A DNA stretch of 64,000 nucleotides from Alistipes provencensis. Its GTDB lineage: Bacteria; Bacteroidota; Bacteroidia; Bacteroidales; Rikenellaceae. The stretch lies in assembly GCF_900083545.1 (NCBI RefSeq), contig NZ_LT559262.1, forward strand, positions 1,216,397 to 1,280,396, read 5' to 3'. The notes beneath the pieces are model-generated. The model had not been told where the DNA came from. It saw nothing but the letters and a program-made list of their open reading frames with translations, and ran no database searches. The translations under genes were made by a program, and so were the position numbers. Below, in pieces: positions 10,351 through 17,063 of this stretch; position 1 is the stretch's first letter, and each line of letters starts with the position of its first letter.

Positions 10351-12407
10351 CGCGCCAGCCGATTTGCCATTCGGTAGAAATGGCCGTCCTCGGCCCCCAG
10401 CAGGAGTTCGGGCGTGCCGTCGCCCCGCCAGTCGATGGGGGTTGGGCAGGTCGTGTGGCCGGCCAGCACGCGCTCGCTGATGTTGCCCATATATTCGTAC
10501 CACACCTCGCCGTTCTCCTCGCGGACGTTGCGGAACCAGCAGGCGTTCTGGCTGTCGACGATCAGGTCCAACCGTCCGTCGCCGTCCCAGTCGATGAAAC
10601 AGATCTTGCGGCGTCCGGATTGTCCGCCGATGCCGTCGTTCAGGCGCAGAAGTCCTTCGGAGCTCTCCATAACCCCGTTTTTGGCGCTGTAGAGCGAGCA
10701 GTTCGTGCCGTGGAAGATGCGGCGTCCGGGGCGGAGCAGCAACTCGCCGTCGGGCGTGCGGAAACGTTCGTAATAGGCGAGGTAACCTTCCTGATCGAGA
10801 ACGATGAGGTCCGTCAGGCCGTCGCCGTTCCAGTCCATGGCCACCGGCGTCGTGCGCCATTGCGTGACGAGCGTGCCGGATTCCGGCGTCCACCAGTTCC
10901 ATGCGGGTTTGGGCGTTTCGCCCTCCCAAGCTACGCGCACGGGCTGTGCCGGAGCGAGTTTCAGTCCGTCTTTGCTGCCGAGGTTGCGGAACCATTCGAT
11001 TTTGCCCCAAATCGAGTTGACGATGATGTCGGGGTGTCCGTCGCCGTCCCAGTCGGCCACGGAGAGTACCGTGTAGCCCCATTTGCGCTCGGCGGGTCCC
11101 TGTATGGAGCCGTTCTCTCCGGCTTGTATGCGGATGGGTTTGCCGTTGACGGTGAAGAGCTGCGGGGCATCCCAAACGGGGTTGTCGCCGCCCGAAAGGT
11201 TGCGGATGAAAGCGATCTCCCCGGCCGAGTTCCCGGCAACGATGTCCTGTTTGCCGTCGCCGTCCCAGTCGTAGGCGCAGGGGGTTGAGAGGGCTCCGAA
11301 TTTCACCAGATCGGCTTGTTGAGTGAAGTAGACGGGCGATTCGAACTGGGGCATGCCTTTTTTGACCTTCCCCGTGTGGCGCACCCAAGCCACGCGGCCG
11401 TCTTCGTCGCCGACGATAAGGTCGGGATGTCCGTCGCCGTCGAAATCCGAAACCACCGGGACGATCATCTCCAGATGGAGGCGAATCTCCCCGTGTTTGT
11501 TGGCAAGCGGACGTCCCGCCGCAAAGCGGGGCTCCGTGCGGCTCCCGATGTTCTCGAACCAAGTCAGCCCGTCGACGAATTCGCCGCATATCAGGTCCAG
11601 ATCGCCGTCGTCGTCGAAGTCGGCGATACACGGATTGGGAGCTCCGTAGACGTCGATCGGGGCGCCTGCCGCCTCCACTTTGCCGCGGTTGACATATCCT
11701 TTGCCCGTGTTTTCGAGCAGGTAGACGTAGCCGTGCAGCGGACCCCGGGTCCAGCGCCCGAGGCTGTCGAAGGCGTTGTCCCAGCCGTAATCGTCCCATG
11801 TGTCGATGCCCACGACGATATCCTTGTCGCCGTCACCGTCCCAGTCGACGTAGTTCCACATGTTGCTCCGCGACTTCTTGTAGGTGGCGCCGAGCTCCTC
11901 GCCCTCGTAGCGGAGACGCCGCTTCTTGGCGTAGGGAGCCTTGAAAAAGTCGGGGTATTCGAAGTTCTTGGAGAGGACATACGGTTTGCCCTCCACCTCC
12001 GAAAGGCGGATGTTGTTCATCCCCTTTTCGCTGATACGCTCTGCGGCGGCGAAACGGGGATGGCGCGGCGTTCCGATGTTCCTGAAAAAATAGAGTCCTT
12101 TGTAGGGGCGGTCGGGGCACGACACCAGCAGGTCTTTCACGCCGTCGCCGTCATAGTCCACGGGCAGCGGAATGCCCCACAGTCCGACCCCCAGATCGAC
12201 CGTGAGGTCCGGGTTGTTGTATCGCAGGATGTCCTTATCGGATTGTGCCGGGGTTTCACCCCCCCCCTTGGGATCAGTGGTAGGTGACGCCTGTCGAATG
12301 TCTGTTGCGGCCGATGCCGATGTCGTGATGAGGAGTGCGGCGGCCAGCGCGGCACTGCGGACGGCGAAAACGCTCGCCTTGTAAAACGGAAGGATTGCCG
12401 GGTTCAT
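10347..12407 (-). CDS. Exported FG-GAP/VCBS beta-propeller protein of unknown activity
   Basis: This 686-residue protein has a signal peptide (to about residue 34) and at least eight calcium-loop repeats of the type D-x-D-G-D-G-x-x-D, such as DYDGDGVKD, DWDGDGDKD, DFDDDGDLD and DWNGDGLTD. A ninth repeat, DWRGDGTPE, is degenerate. Each repeat lies in one blade, so a propeller of seven to eight blades is likely. Calcium-bound propellers of this build occur both as binding modules and as polysaccharide lyases (for example PL11). No lyase-specific residue is evident to me. It is the first gene after the repressor, from which it is separated by 50 bp containing a putative operator. A run of nine G lies in codons 47-50, just after the signal peptide. 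It could be the depolymerising enzyme of this locus, but that is speculation. Confidence 0.9.
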   Translation of the reverse strand: MNPAILPFYKASVFAVRSAALAAALLITTSASAATDIRQASPTTDPKGGGETPAQSDKDILRYNNPDLTVDLGVGLWGIPLPVDYDGDGVKDLLVSCPDRPYKGLYFFRNIGTPRHPRFAAAERISEKGMNNIRLSEVEGKPYVLSKNFEYPDFFKAPYAKKRRLRYEGEELGATYKKSRSNMWNYVDWDGDGDKDIVVGIDTWDDYGWDNAFDSLGRWTRGPLHGYVYLLENTGKGYVNRGKVEAAGAPIDVYGAPNPCIADFDDDGDLDLICGEFVDGLTWFENIGSRTEPRFAAGRPLANKHGEIRLHLEMIVPVVSDFDGDGHPDLIVGDEDGRVAWVRHTGKVKKGMPQFESPVYFTQQADLVKFGALSTPCAYDWDGDGKQDIVAGNSAGEIAFIRNLSGGDNPVWDAPQLFTVNGKPIRIQAGENGSIQGPAERKWGYTVLSVADWDGDGHPDIIVNSIWGKIEWFRNLGSKDGLKLAPAQPVRVAWEGETPKPAWNWWTPESGTLVTQWRTTPVAMDWNGDGLTDLIVLDQEGYLAYYERFRTPDGELLLRPGRRIFHGTNCSLYSAKNGVMESSEGLLRLNDGIGGQSGRRKICFIDWDGDGRLDLIVDSQNACWFRNVREENGEVWYEYMGNISERVLAGHTTCPTPIDWRGDGTPELLLGAEDGHFYRMANRLAR
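12259..12267 (-). repeat. G9 homopolymer in the coding strand of the FG-GAP gene
   Basis: Nine consecutive C on the given strand form AAG-GGG-GGG-GGT on the coding strand (Lys47-Gly-Gly-Gly). The tract sits after the signal peptide, so gain or loss of one base would truncate nearly the whole protein. In this sequence it is in frame. Confidence 0.85.
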
Positions 12408-12427
12408 GGGTTTATGCAGGTTTCTTA

Positions 12428-12439
12428 TAAATCGTTTTA
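12428..12439. promoter_or_regulatory. Second LacI-type operator candidate behind the repressor gene
   Basis: TAAATCGTTTTA matches 11 of 12 bases of the core TAAAACGTTTTA of the perfect operator at 13571-13586. It has the central CpG typical of LacI-family sites. It lies in the 50-bp gap between repressor and FG-GAP gene. It could loop with the main operator or act as a roadblock to readthrough. Confidence 0.5.
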
Positions 12440-12457
12440 GCCTCAGGGTAAATATTT

Positions 12458-13516
12458 TTAGCCTTCCGCGACGGCCTGTTCCACGCTCCGCAGTTCGTCT
12501 TCGGGAGCGCTCTCGACGATCTCGGGCGTCAGCACGATGCGCGTGCAGTTTCCGGGTTTGTCGCGTTGTTCGATGCTCTTGATCAGCAGGTCGAGGGCTT
12601 CGGTCCCGAACTGTTCGATGGGCTGACGGACATAGGCGATGGCGGTTTTGTAGATGTCGAAGGCTTCGTTGGTGTCGAAGCAGGCGATGGCAATGTCTTG
12701 GGGCACACGCCAGCCGTTGCGGAAGATGGCGCTCAGTCCCTGACCTGCCAAGGTGTTGGTGGCGAAGAGGAAAGCCTCGGCGCGGCGTTGCCGGGCTTCG
12801 CGGATAATATCCTCGATCTTGGCGAGTTTGTCATGGCGCAGGTGGTGTATGACGGCGTTTCCGCCCTTTTCATACGCCTGCATGCAGCGGCGGTAGCCCT
12901 CTTCGCGCTCGCGGATGTTCGAGAGCCCCATCGAGTAGGAGATCATCTCGATGCGGGAGAACCCACGCCGGATCAGCGCTTCGGTCGTTTCATATCCGGC
13001 GCGGCGGTTGTTCAGCACGACGCTGCTGACCTCCAGATCGGGGACCTCACGGTCGAGCAGCACGAGCGGGATGTTCTGGTGGGCGATGTCGCGGATGATC
13101 TCGTCCGCACCCTCGCACGGAACGACTATCAGACCGTCGATCCCCTTGTTGCGGAAGACCTCGATCAGGTTCTCCAGCTTTTGCGGATTCTCGTCGGTGC
13201 TGCCGAACAGCACGGTATACTTATGTTTATATGCGTGGTTTTCGATACACCGGGCGATGTCGGCGAAGAATTTGTTCGAGATGTCCGAGACGATGACGCC
13301 GATGGTGTTGGTCTTGCCGCTGCGCAGGGTGCGGGCGGCGTTATTGGGCTGGTAGTTCAGTTTCTGCGCGACCTCCAGAATACGCTGTGCGGTTTCCTTG
13401 TTCACGCGGTAGGTATCCTTGCCGTCGGCTTTGTTGTTCATCACGAACGAGACCAGAGCGATCGAAACGCCGGCCTCTGTGGCTATATCTTTTATGGTTA
13501 CTCGCTTCGTTCGCAT
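12458..13516 (-). CDS. LacI/GalR-family transcriptional repressor
   Basis: This 352-residue protein has the N-terminal helix-turn-helix VTIKDIATEAGVSIALVSFV and the hinge-helix segment NNAARTLRSG, whose Leu intercalates at a central CpG in LacI-type operators. A periplasmic-binding-like sensor domain starts at NTIGVIVSDISNKFFAD. The ATG at 13516 is preferred over an in-frame TTG seven codons upstream, because the HTH then starts at the usual distance from the N-terminus. It is the first gene of the leftward operon and is read divergently from 13632. A perfect palindrome with a CpG centre in the shared control region is the likely binding site, implying autoregulation and control of both directions. 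The effector is probably a sugar of this pathway. Confidence 0.93.
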   Translation of the reverse strand: MRTKRVTIKDIATEAGVSIALVSFVMNNKADGKDTYRVNKETAQRILEVAQKLNYQPNNAARTLRSGKTNTIGVIVSDISNKFFADIARCIENHAYKHKYTVLFGSTDENPQKLENLIEVFRNKGIDGLIVVPCEGADEIIRDIAHQNIPLVLLDREVPDLEVSSVVLNNRRAGYETTEALIRRGFSRIEMISYSMGLSNIREREEGYRRCMQAYEKGGNAVIHHLRHDKLAKIEDIIREARQRRAEAFLFATNTLAGQGLSAIFRNGWRVPQDIAIACFDTNEAFDIYKTAIAYVRQPIEQFGTEALDLLIKSIEQRDKPGNCTRIVLTPEIVESAPEDELRSVEQAVAEG

Positions 13517-13530
13517 ATTTTTTGCGTTTT

Positions 13531-13562
13531 TTTGCAATATCTGGGATTTTCTGTTACTTTTG
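13531..13562 (+). promoter_or_regulatory. Rightward Bacteroidota promoter for the 13632-16408 genes
   Basis: A -33 element TTTG (13531-13534) and a -7 element TACTTTTG (13555-13562) are separated by 20 bp, the usual Bacteroidota arrangement. Transcription would start about 13567-13570, right at the edge of the operator. Confidence 0.7.
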
Positions 13563-13593
13563 CAAAAGTAATTAAAACGTTTTAATAAACAAA
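13563..13593 (-). promoter_or_regulatory. Leftward Bacteroidota promoter for the repressor operon
   Basis: Read leftwards, TTTG (13593-13590) and TACTTTTG (13570-13563) are separated by 19 bp. The -7 elements of both directions form one perfect 16-bp palindrome TACTTTTGCAAAAGTA (13555-13570), so the two promoters face each other and cannot be occupied together. Confidence 0.68.
13571..13586. promoter_or_regulatory. Perfect LacI-type operator palindrome
   Basis: ATTAAAACGTTTTAAT is a perfect 16-bp inverted repeat with a central CpG. It occupies the spacer of the leftward promoter and about +1 to +16 of the rightward one, so one bound repressor would block both. Confidence 0.72.
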
Positions 13594-13631
13594 TTTTTTC
13601 TTCGATTTTTTGATTTTATCCCTTTCGAAAT

Positions 13632-14771
13632 ATGAAAACTTACGGTGAAGCGCGCTCATTTATGGAGACTTACGGCGTTCAGGGCGTGGAACTGTCCGAT
13701 GAATCGGGACGTGCCCGGATCTATCTGGTTCCGGCGTGGCAGGGACGTGTGATGACCTCGACCTCGACCGGACCCGAGGGGCCCGGCTACGGCTGGATAA
13801 ACCGTTCGCTGATCGCTTCGGGGGTCCGGAAATCCCAGTTCAATCCCTTTGGCGGTGAGGAGCGTTTCTGGCTTGGGCCCGAGGGCGGCCCCTTCTCGCT
13901 CTACTTTGCACCCGGCGCCGAGCAGGTCTATGCCAACTGGCAGGTCCCGGCGGCGCTGGACACCGAGCCTTTCCGGGTGGTCGGCCGCGACGCCCGGCAG
14001 GTGCGCTTCGAGGCCGGGATGTCGCTTCGGAATGCCACCGGAACCCGCTTTGAGGTGGGTGTGGCGCGGCGTGTCGAGCTGCTTTCGCACCGACAGGCCG
14101 AGGCGGCGCTGCGGCATGCCTTGTCGCCGGAACTCGCTTTGGTGGCCTACCGCAGCGAGAACCGCATCGGGAACTGTGGTCCGGACGCTTGGACGCCCGA
14201 GGGCGGCGCTCCGTCGGTCTGGATGCTCGGGATGTTCACGCCGTCGCCGTCGACGACGGTCTTCCTGCCCTGCGACGGGGAGGATGTCGAAACGGCTGTC
14301 AACAGCGACTATTTCGGAACGCTCCCGGCCGATCGGCTCTCCGTGTCCGGAGGGCTCGTATGCCTGCGGATCGACGGTGCTTTCCGGTCGAAGATCGGCC
14401 TGCCCGCGGGCCGCGATACGGGACTTTGCGGCAGTTACGACGCGGCGGCGCACCAACTGACGCTGGTCCGCTACCGGCGTTCCACGACGGGCGACCGTTA
14501 TGTGGAGAGCCGCTGGGGGCAGCAGACAGACCCTTTCGGCGGGGACGTCGTCAACGCCTACAACGACGGGCCGACCGAAACCGGCGAGGTGATGGGCCCG
14601 TTCTATGAGATTGAAACCTCCTCGCCGGCGGCCTTCCTGCGGCCCGGCGAGACGCTGTGCCACACGCAGGAGGTCTTCCACCTGCAGGGGGACGAGGCCC
14701 TGCTCGAAGAGCTCCTCCGCGGACTGATACCCGGAGGATTGCGGGCTGTGAAAGAGGCATTTAACTATTAA
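13632..14771 (+). CDS. Conserved protein of unknown function, possibly aldose-mutarotase-like (DUF6786-type)
   Basis: This 379-residue protein has no signal peptide or membrane segment, so it is probably cytosolic. Conserved-looking blocks are GYGWINRSLI (about 56-65) and NPFGGEERFWLGPEGG (about 75-90). Near the end come VVNAYNDGP and FYEIETSSPAAFL. The mix of short beta-strands and these motifs resembles proteins I recall being grouped as DUF6786, with a mutarotase-like fold. I could not verify this. It is the first gene of the rightward transcript, 11 bp before the ribulokinase. A role in presenting the correct sugar anomer to the isomerase or kinase would fit, but is inference. Confidence 0.72.
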   Translation: MKTYGEARSFMETYGVQGVELSDESGRARIYLVPAWQGRVMTSTSTGPEGPGYGWINRSLIASGVRKSQFNPFGGEERFWLGPEGGPFSLYFAPGAEQVYANWQVPAALDTEPFRVVGRDARQVRFEAGMSLRNATGTRFEVGVARRVELLSHRQAEAALRHALSPELALVAYRSENRIGNCGPDAWTPEGGAPSVWMLGMFTPSPSTTVFLPCDGEDVETAVNSDYFGTLPADRLSVSGGLVCLRIDGAFRSKIGLPAGRDTGLCGSYDAAAHQLTLVRYRRSTTGDRYVESRWGQQTDPFGGDVVNAYNDGPTETGEVMGPFYEIETSSPAAFLRPGETLCHTQEVFHLQGDEALLEELLRGLIPGGLRAVKEAFNY

Positions 14772-14782
14772 CCGAAATAACT

Positions 14783-16408
14783 ATGCAATCTCGAACCAAC
14801 TATCTTTTGGGCGTCGATTTCGGGAGCGATTCCGTGCGGTGCCTCGTCGTCGACGCTGCCGACGGGTCGGAGCTCGCCTCGGCGGTGGTGGCTTATCCCC
14901 GGTGGGCCGAACGGCTCTATTGCGACCCCTCGCACAACCGCTACCGTCAGCATCCGCTCGATTACATCGAGTCTTTGGAGACGTCGGTCCGCAAGGCTTT
15001 GGCGGCCTGCGGACGCGATGTCGCCGACGCCGTTCGCGGCATCTCCTTCGACACCACGGCCTCGACCCCGGCGCTGACCGATGGCAAAGGCACTCCGCTG
15101 GCCCTGCTGCCCGAATTTGCCGAGGAACCCGATGCGATGTTTATCCTCTGGAAGGACCATACGGCCCTCGCCGAAGCGGACAGAATAAACGATTTAGCAA
15201 AAAAATGGGAGATCGACTATACCCGTTACAGCGGCGGCACTTACTCCTGCGAATGGGTCTGGGCCAAGATGCTCCACTGCCTGCGCCATTCGCCCCGGCT
15301 GCTGCCGGCGGCCTATTCGTGGGTGGAGCACTGCGACTGGATAAGCGCCCTGCTGGTCGGCGACACGATGCCCGAGACGATCGCCCGCAGCCGCTGCGTG
15401 GCAGGGCACAAGGCGATGTGGCATGCCTCGTGGGGCGGTCTTCCCGCACCGGAGTTTTTGGAAACGGTCGATCCGCTGCTGCGCGTCTTCCGCGGGCACC
15501 TCTATTCCCAAACCGTTACGGGCGACGCATGCGTCGGGCGGTTGTGCGGCGAGTGGGCTGCCCGGCTGGGACTGAGGGCGGGCATCGCCGTCGGCGTGGG
15601 GGCCATCGACTGCCATGTCGGGGCCGTCGGGGCCGGTATCGTCCCCGGAACGCTGGTCAAGGTGATGGGAACTTCGACGTGCGATATCGTGGTCGGCACT
15701 TACGAGGAGGTCGGCAGTCGTGCCGTGCACGGCATCTGCGGTCAGGTCGACGGTTCGGTATTGCCCGGATATATCGGTTTCGAGGCCGGGCAGGCCGCTT
15801 TCGGCGACCTGTATGCTTGGTTCCGGCGGGTGATGGCGTGGCCGCTGCGGCAGATTGCCGAAAGCGACCCGCAGCTCGAAGAGCGAATCCTCGGGGAACT
15901 GACGGCCGAGGCTGAACGTCTGCCCTTGACGGACGAGGACCCCGTGGCGCTCGACTGGCACAACGGACGCCGGACGCCCGATGCCGATCCCCGGGTGCGG
16001 GGTGCGCTGGACGGGCTGACCCTTGCGACGTCGGCGCCGGCGATTTACAAAGCGCTGGTCGAAGCGACGGTCTTCGGCTCCCGGGCCATCAACGAGCGGA
16101 TGCTCGAAGAGGGCGTGCCCATCGACAACATCCTCGCCATCGGCGGCATTGCCCGCAAATCGCCTTTCGTGATGCAGACGATGGCCGACGTCATCGGCGT
16201 TCCGATCCGGGTGGTCGACAGCGATCAGGCCTGCGCTCTGGGGGCGGCGATGTTCGCGGCGGTTGCCGCTGGACTCTACCCGTCGGTGCCGGAGGCCCAG
16301 CGGGCGATGTGTCCCGGTTTTTCGGACGAATACCTGCCCGATATGGAACGGCATGCGATTTACGACCGTCTCTATGACCGCTATTTGAAACTCGGAGGCC
16401 GTCGGTAA
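14783..16408 (+). CDS. AraB-type ribulokinase (FGGY family)
   Basis: This 541-residue protein has the two-domain FGGY layout: phosphate-1 loop LLGVDFGSDSVRCLV at the N-terminus, FDTTAST (about 86-92), DCHVGAVGAGI with the catalytic Asp, and MGTSTCDIVVG. The segment GICGQVDGSVLPGYIGFEAG is specific to AraB rather than to fuculokinase or rhamnulokinase. E. coli AraB phosphorylates the terminal O5 of ribulose and accepts both enantiomers. L-fuculose is 6-deoxy and has no such terminal hydroxyl. Combined with FucI this suggests D-arabinose to D-ribulose to D-ribulose 5-phosphate, feeding the pentose phosphate pathway without an aldolase. The gene is co-transcribed with the preceding one (11 bp). 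Confidence 0.88.
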   Translation: MQSRTNYLLGVDFGSDSVRCLVVDAADGSELASAVVAYPRWAERLYCDPSHNRYRQHPLDYIESLETSVRKALAACGRDVADAVRGISFDTTASTPALTDGKGTPLALLPEFAEEPDAMFILWKDHTALAEADRINDLAKKWEIDYTRYSGGTYSCEWVWAKMLHCLRHSPRLLPAAYSWVEHCDWISALLVGDTMPETIARSRCVAGHKAMWHASWGGLPAPEFLETVDPLLRVFRGHLYSQTVTGDACVGRLCGEWAARLGLRAGIAVGVGAIDCHVGAVGAGIVPGTLVKVMGTSTCDIVVGTYEEVGSRAVHGICGQVDGSVLPGYIGFEAGQAAFGDLYAWFRRVMAWPLRQIAESDPQLEERILGELTAEAERLPLTDEDPVALDWHNGRRTPDADPRVRGALDGLTLATSAPAIYKALVEATVFGSRAINERMLEEGVPIDNILAIGGIARKSPFVMQTMADVIGVPIRVVDSDQACALGAAMFAAVAAGLYPSVPEAQRAMCPGFSDEYLPDMERHAIYDRLYDRYLKLGGRR

Positions 16409-16463
16409 ACGGGATGCTCCGGATAATTGACACCGCAGGTCGCGGGCAAAAGCCGACAATTCG

Positions 16464-16495
16464 TTTGGCTTTGTCCGCGGCTTGCACTATCTTTG
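16464..16495 (+). promoter_or_regulatory. Upstream copy of a duplicated queD promoter
   Basis: TTTGGC (16464-16469), 11 bp, then CTTGCACTATCTTTG (16481-16495) containing the -7 element TATCTTTG. The same two blocks with identical spacing recur 75 bp downstream. Confidence 0.6.
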
Positions 16496-16538
16496 ACTTT
16501 GTCTTGGATAGGCGGCGGTTCGGAAGTGCTCAAATAAA

Positions 16539-16570
16539 TTTGGCACTCCGCTCACCTTGCACTATCTTTG
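16539..16570 (+). promoter_or_regulatory. Downstream queD promoter, probably giving a leaderless message
   Basis: TTTGGC (16539-16544), 11 bp, then CTTGCACTATCTTTG (16556-16570). The -7 element ends only four bases before the ATG at 16575, so transcription would begin at or next to the start codon. Confidence 0.66.
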
Positions 16571-16574
16571 TCCT

Positions 16575-17027
16575 ATGACAGTGATCAGATTGACCAAGGA
16601 ATTTTCGTTCGAGGCGGCGCATGCCCTCGACGGATACGACGGGCCGTGCCGTGAGATACACGGGCACTCCTACCGGTTGTTCGTGACGGTGAAAGGCCGC
16701 CCGGTCGAAGATGCGGAGAATCCCAAATGCGGGATGGTGATGGACTTCGGGGTGCTGAAGCGGATCGTCAGCGAGGAGATCGTCTCGTGTTTCGACCATG
16801 CGCTGGTGCTCCGGGATTCGGCGTCGGGCGCGGAATTGCGCCGCGTGCTCGCCGCGCGGTTCGGCAACATCGTGACGGTCGGTTACCAGCCCACCTGCGA
16901 GAACATGCTCGCCGATTTCGCCCGCCGCATTGCTGTCCGGCTCCCCGAAGGTGTTGCGCTCCATTCGCTGAAGCTCCACGAAACCGCAACCTCGTTTGCC
17001 GAATGGTTCGCCGACGACAACGAATGA
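16575..17027 (+). CDS. queD: 6-carboxy-5,6,7,8-tetrahydropterin synthase (6-pyruvoyl-tetrahydropterin synthase family)
   Basis: This 150-residue protein shows the zinc ligands of the family: His in FEAAHALDG and the HGHSY pair. The catalytic Cys is in GPCREIHGHSY. A late Glu (LHETATSFAEW) binds the pterin. It converts 7,8-dihydroneopterin triphosphate, the FolE product, to carboxytetrahydropterin for queuosine synthesis. The start MTVIRLTKEF follows a TATCTTTG promoter by four bases. An in-frame ATG six codons earlier lies inside that promoter and is rejected. folE itself lies about 10 kb away (27059). polA follows after 36 bp and may be co-transcribed. Confidence 0.9.
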   Translation: MTVIRLTKEFSFEAAHALDGYDGPCREIHGHSYRLFVTVKGRPVEDAENPKCGMVMDFGVLKRIVSEEIVSCFDHALVLRDSASGAELRRVLAARFGNIVTVGYQPTCENMLADFARRIAVRLPEGVALHSLKLHETATSFAEWFADDNE

Positions 17028-17063
17028 TGGCCCTCCGAACACAAGTGACGCAACCTATCTAAT

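Noticed and set aside
10351..11799. Long upstream extension of the esterase gene
   Set aside because: It lies over the FG-GAP gene in another frame; the true esterase has a signal peptide at 10350.
12259..12267. Possible frameshift or pseudogene at the G9 tract
   Set aside because: The reading frame is intact on both sides with signal peptide and all Ca loops in one frame, so the gene is ON as given.
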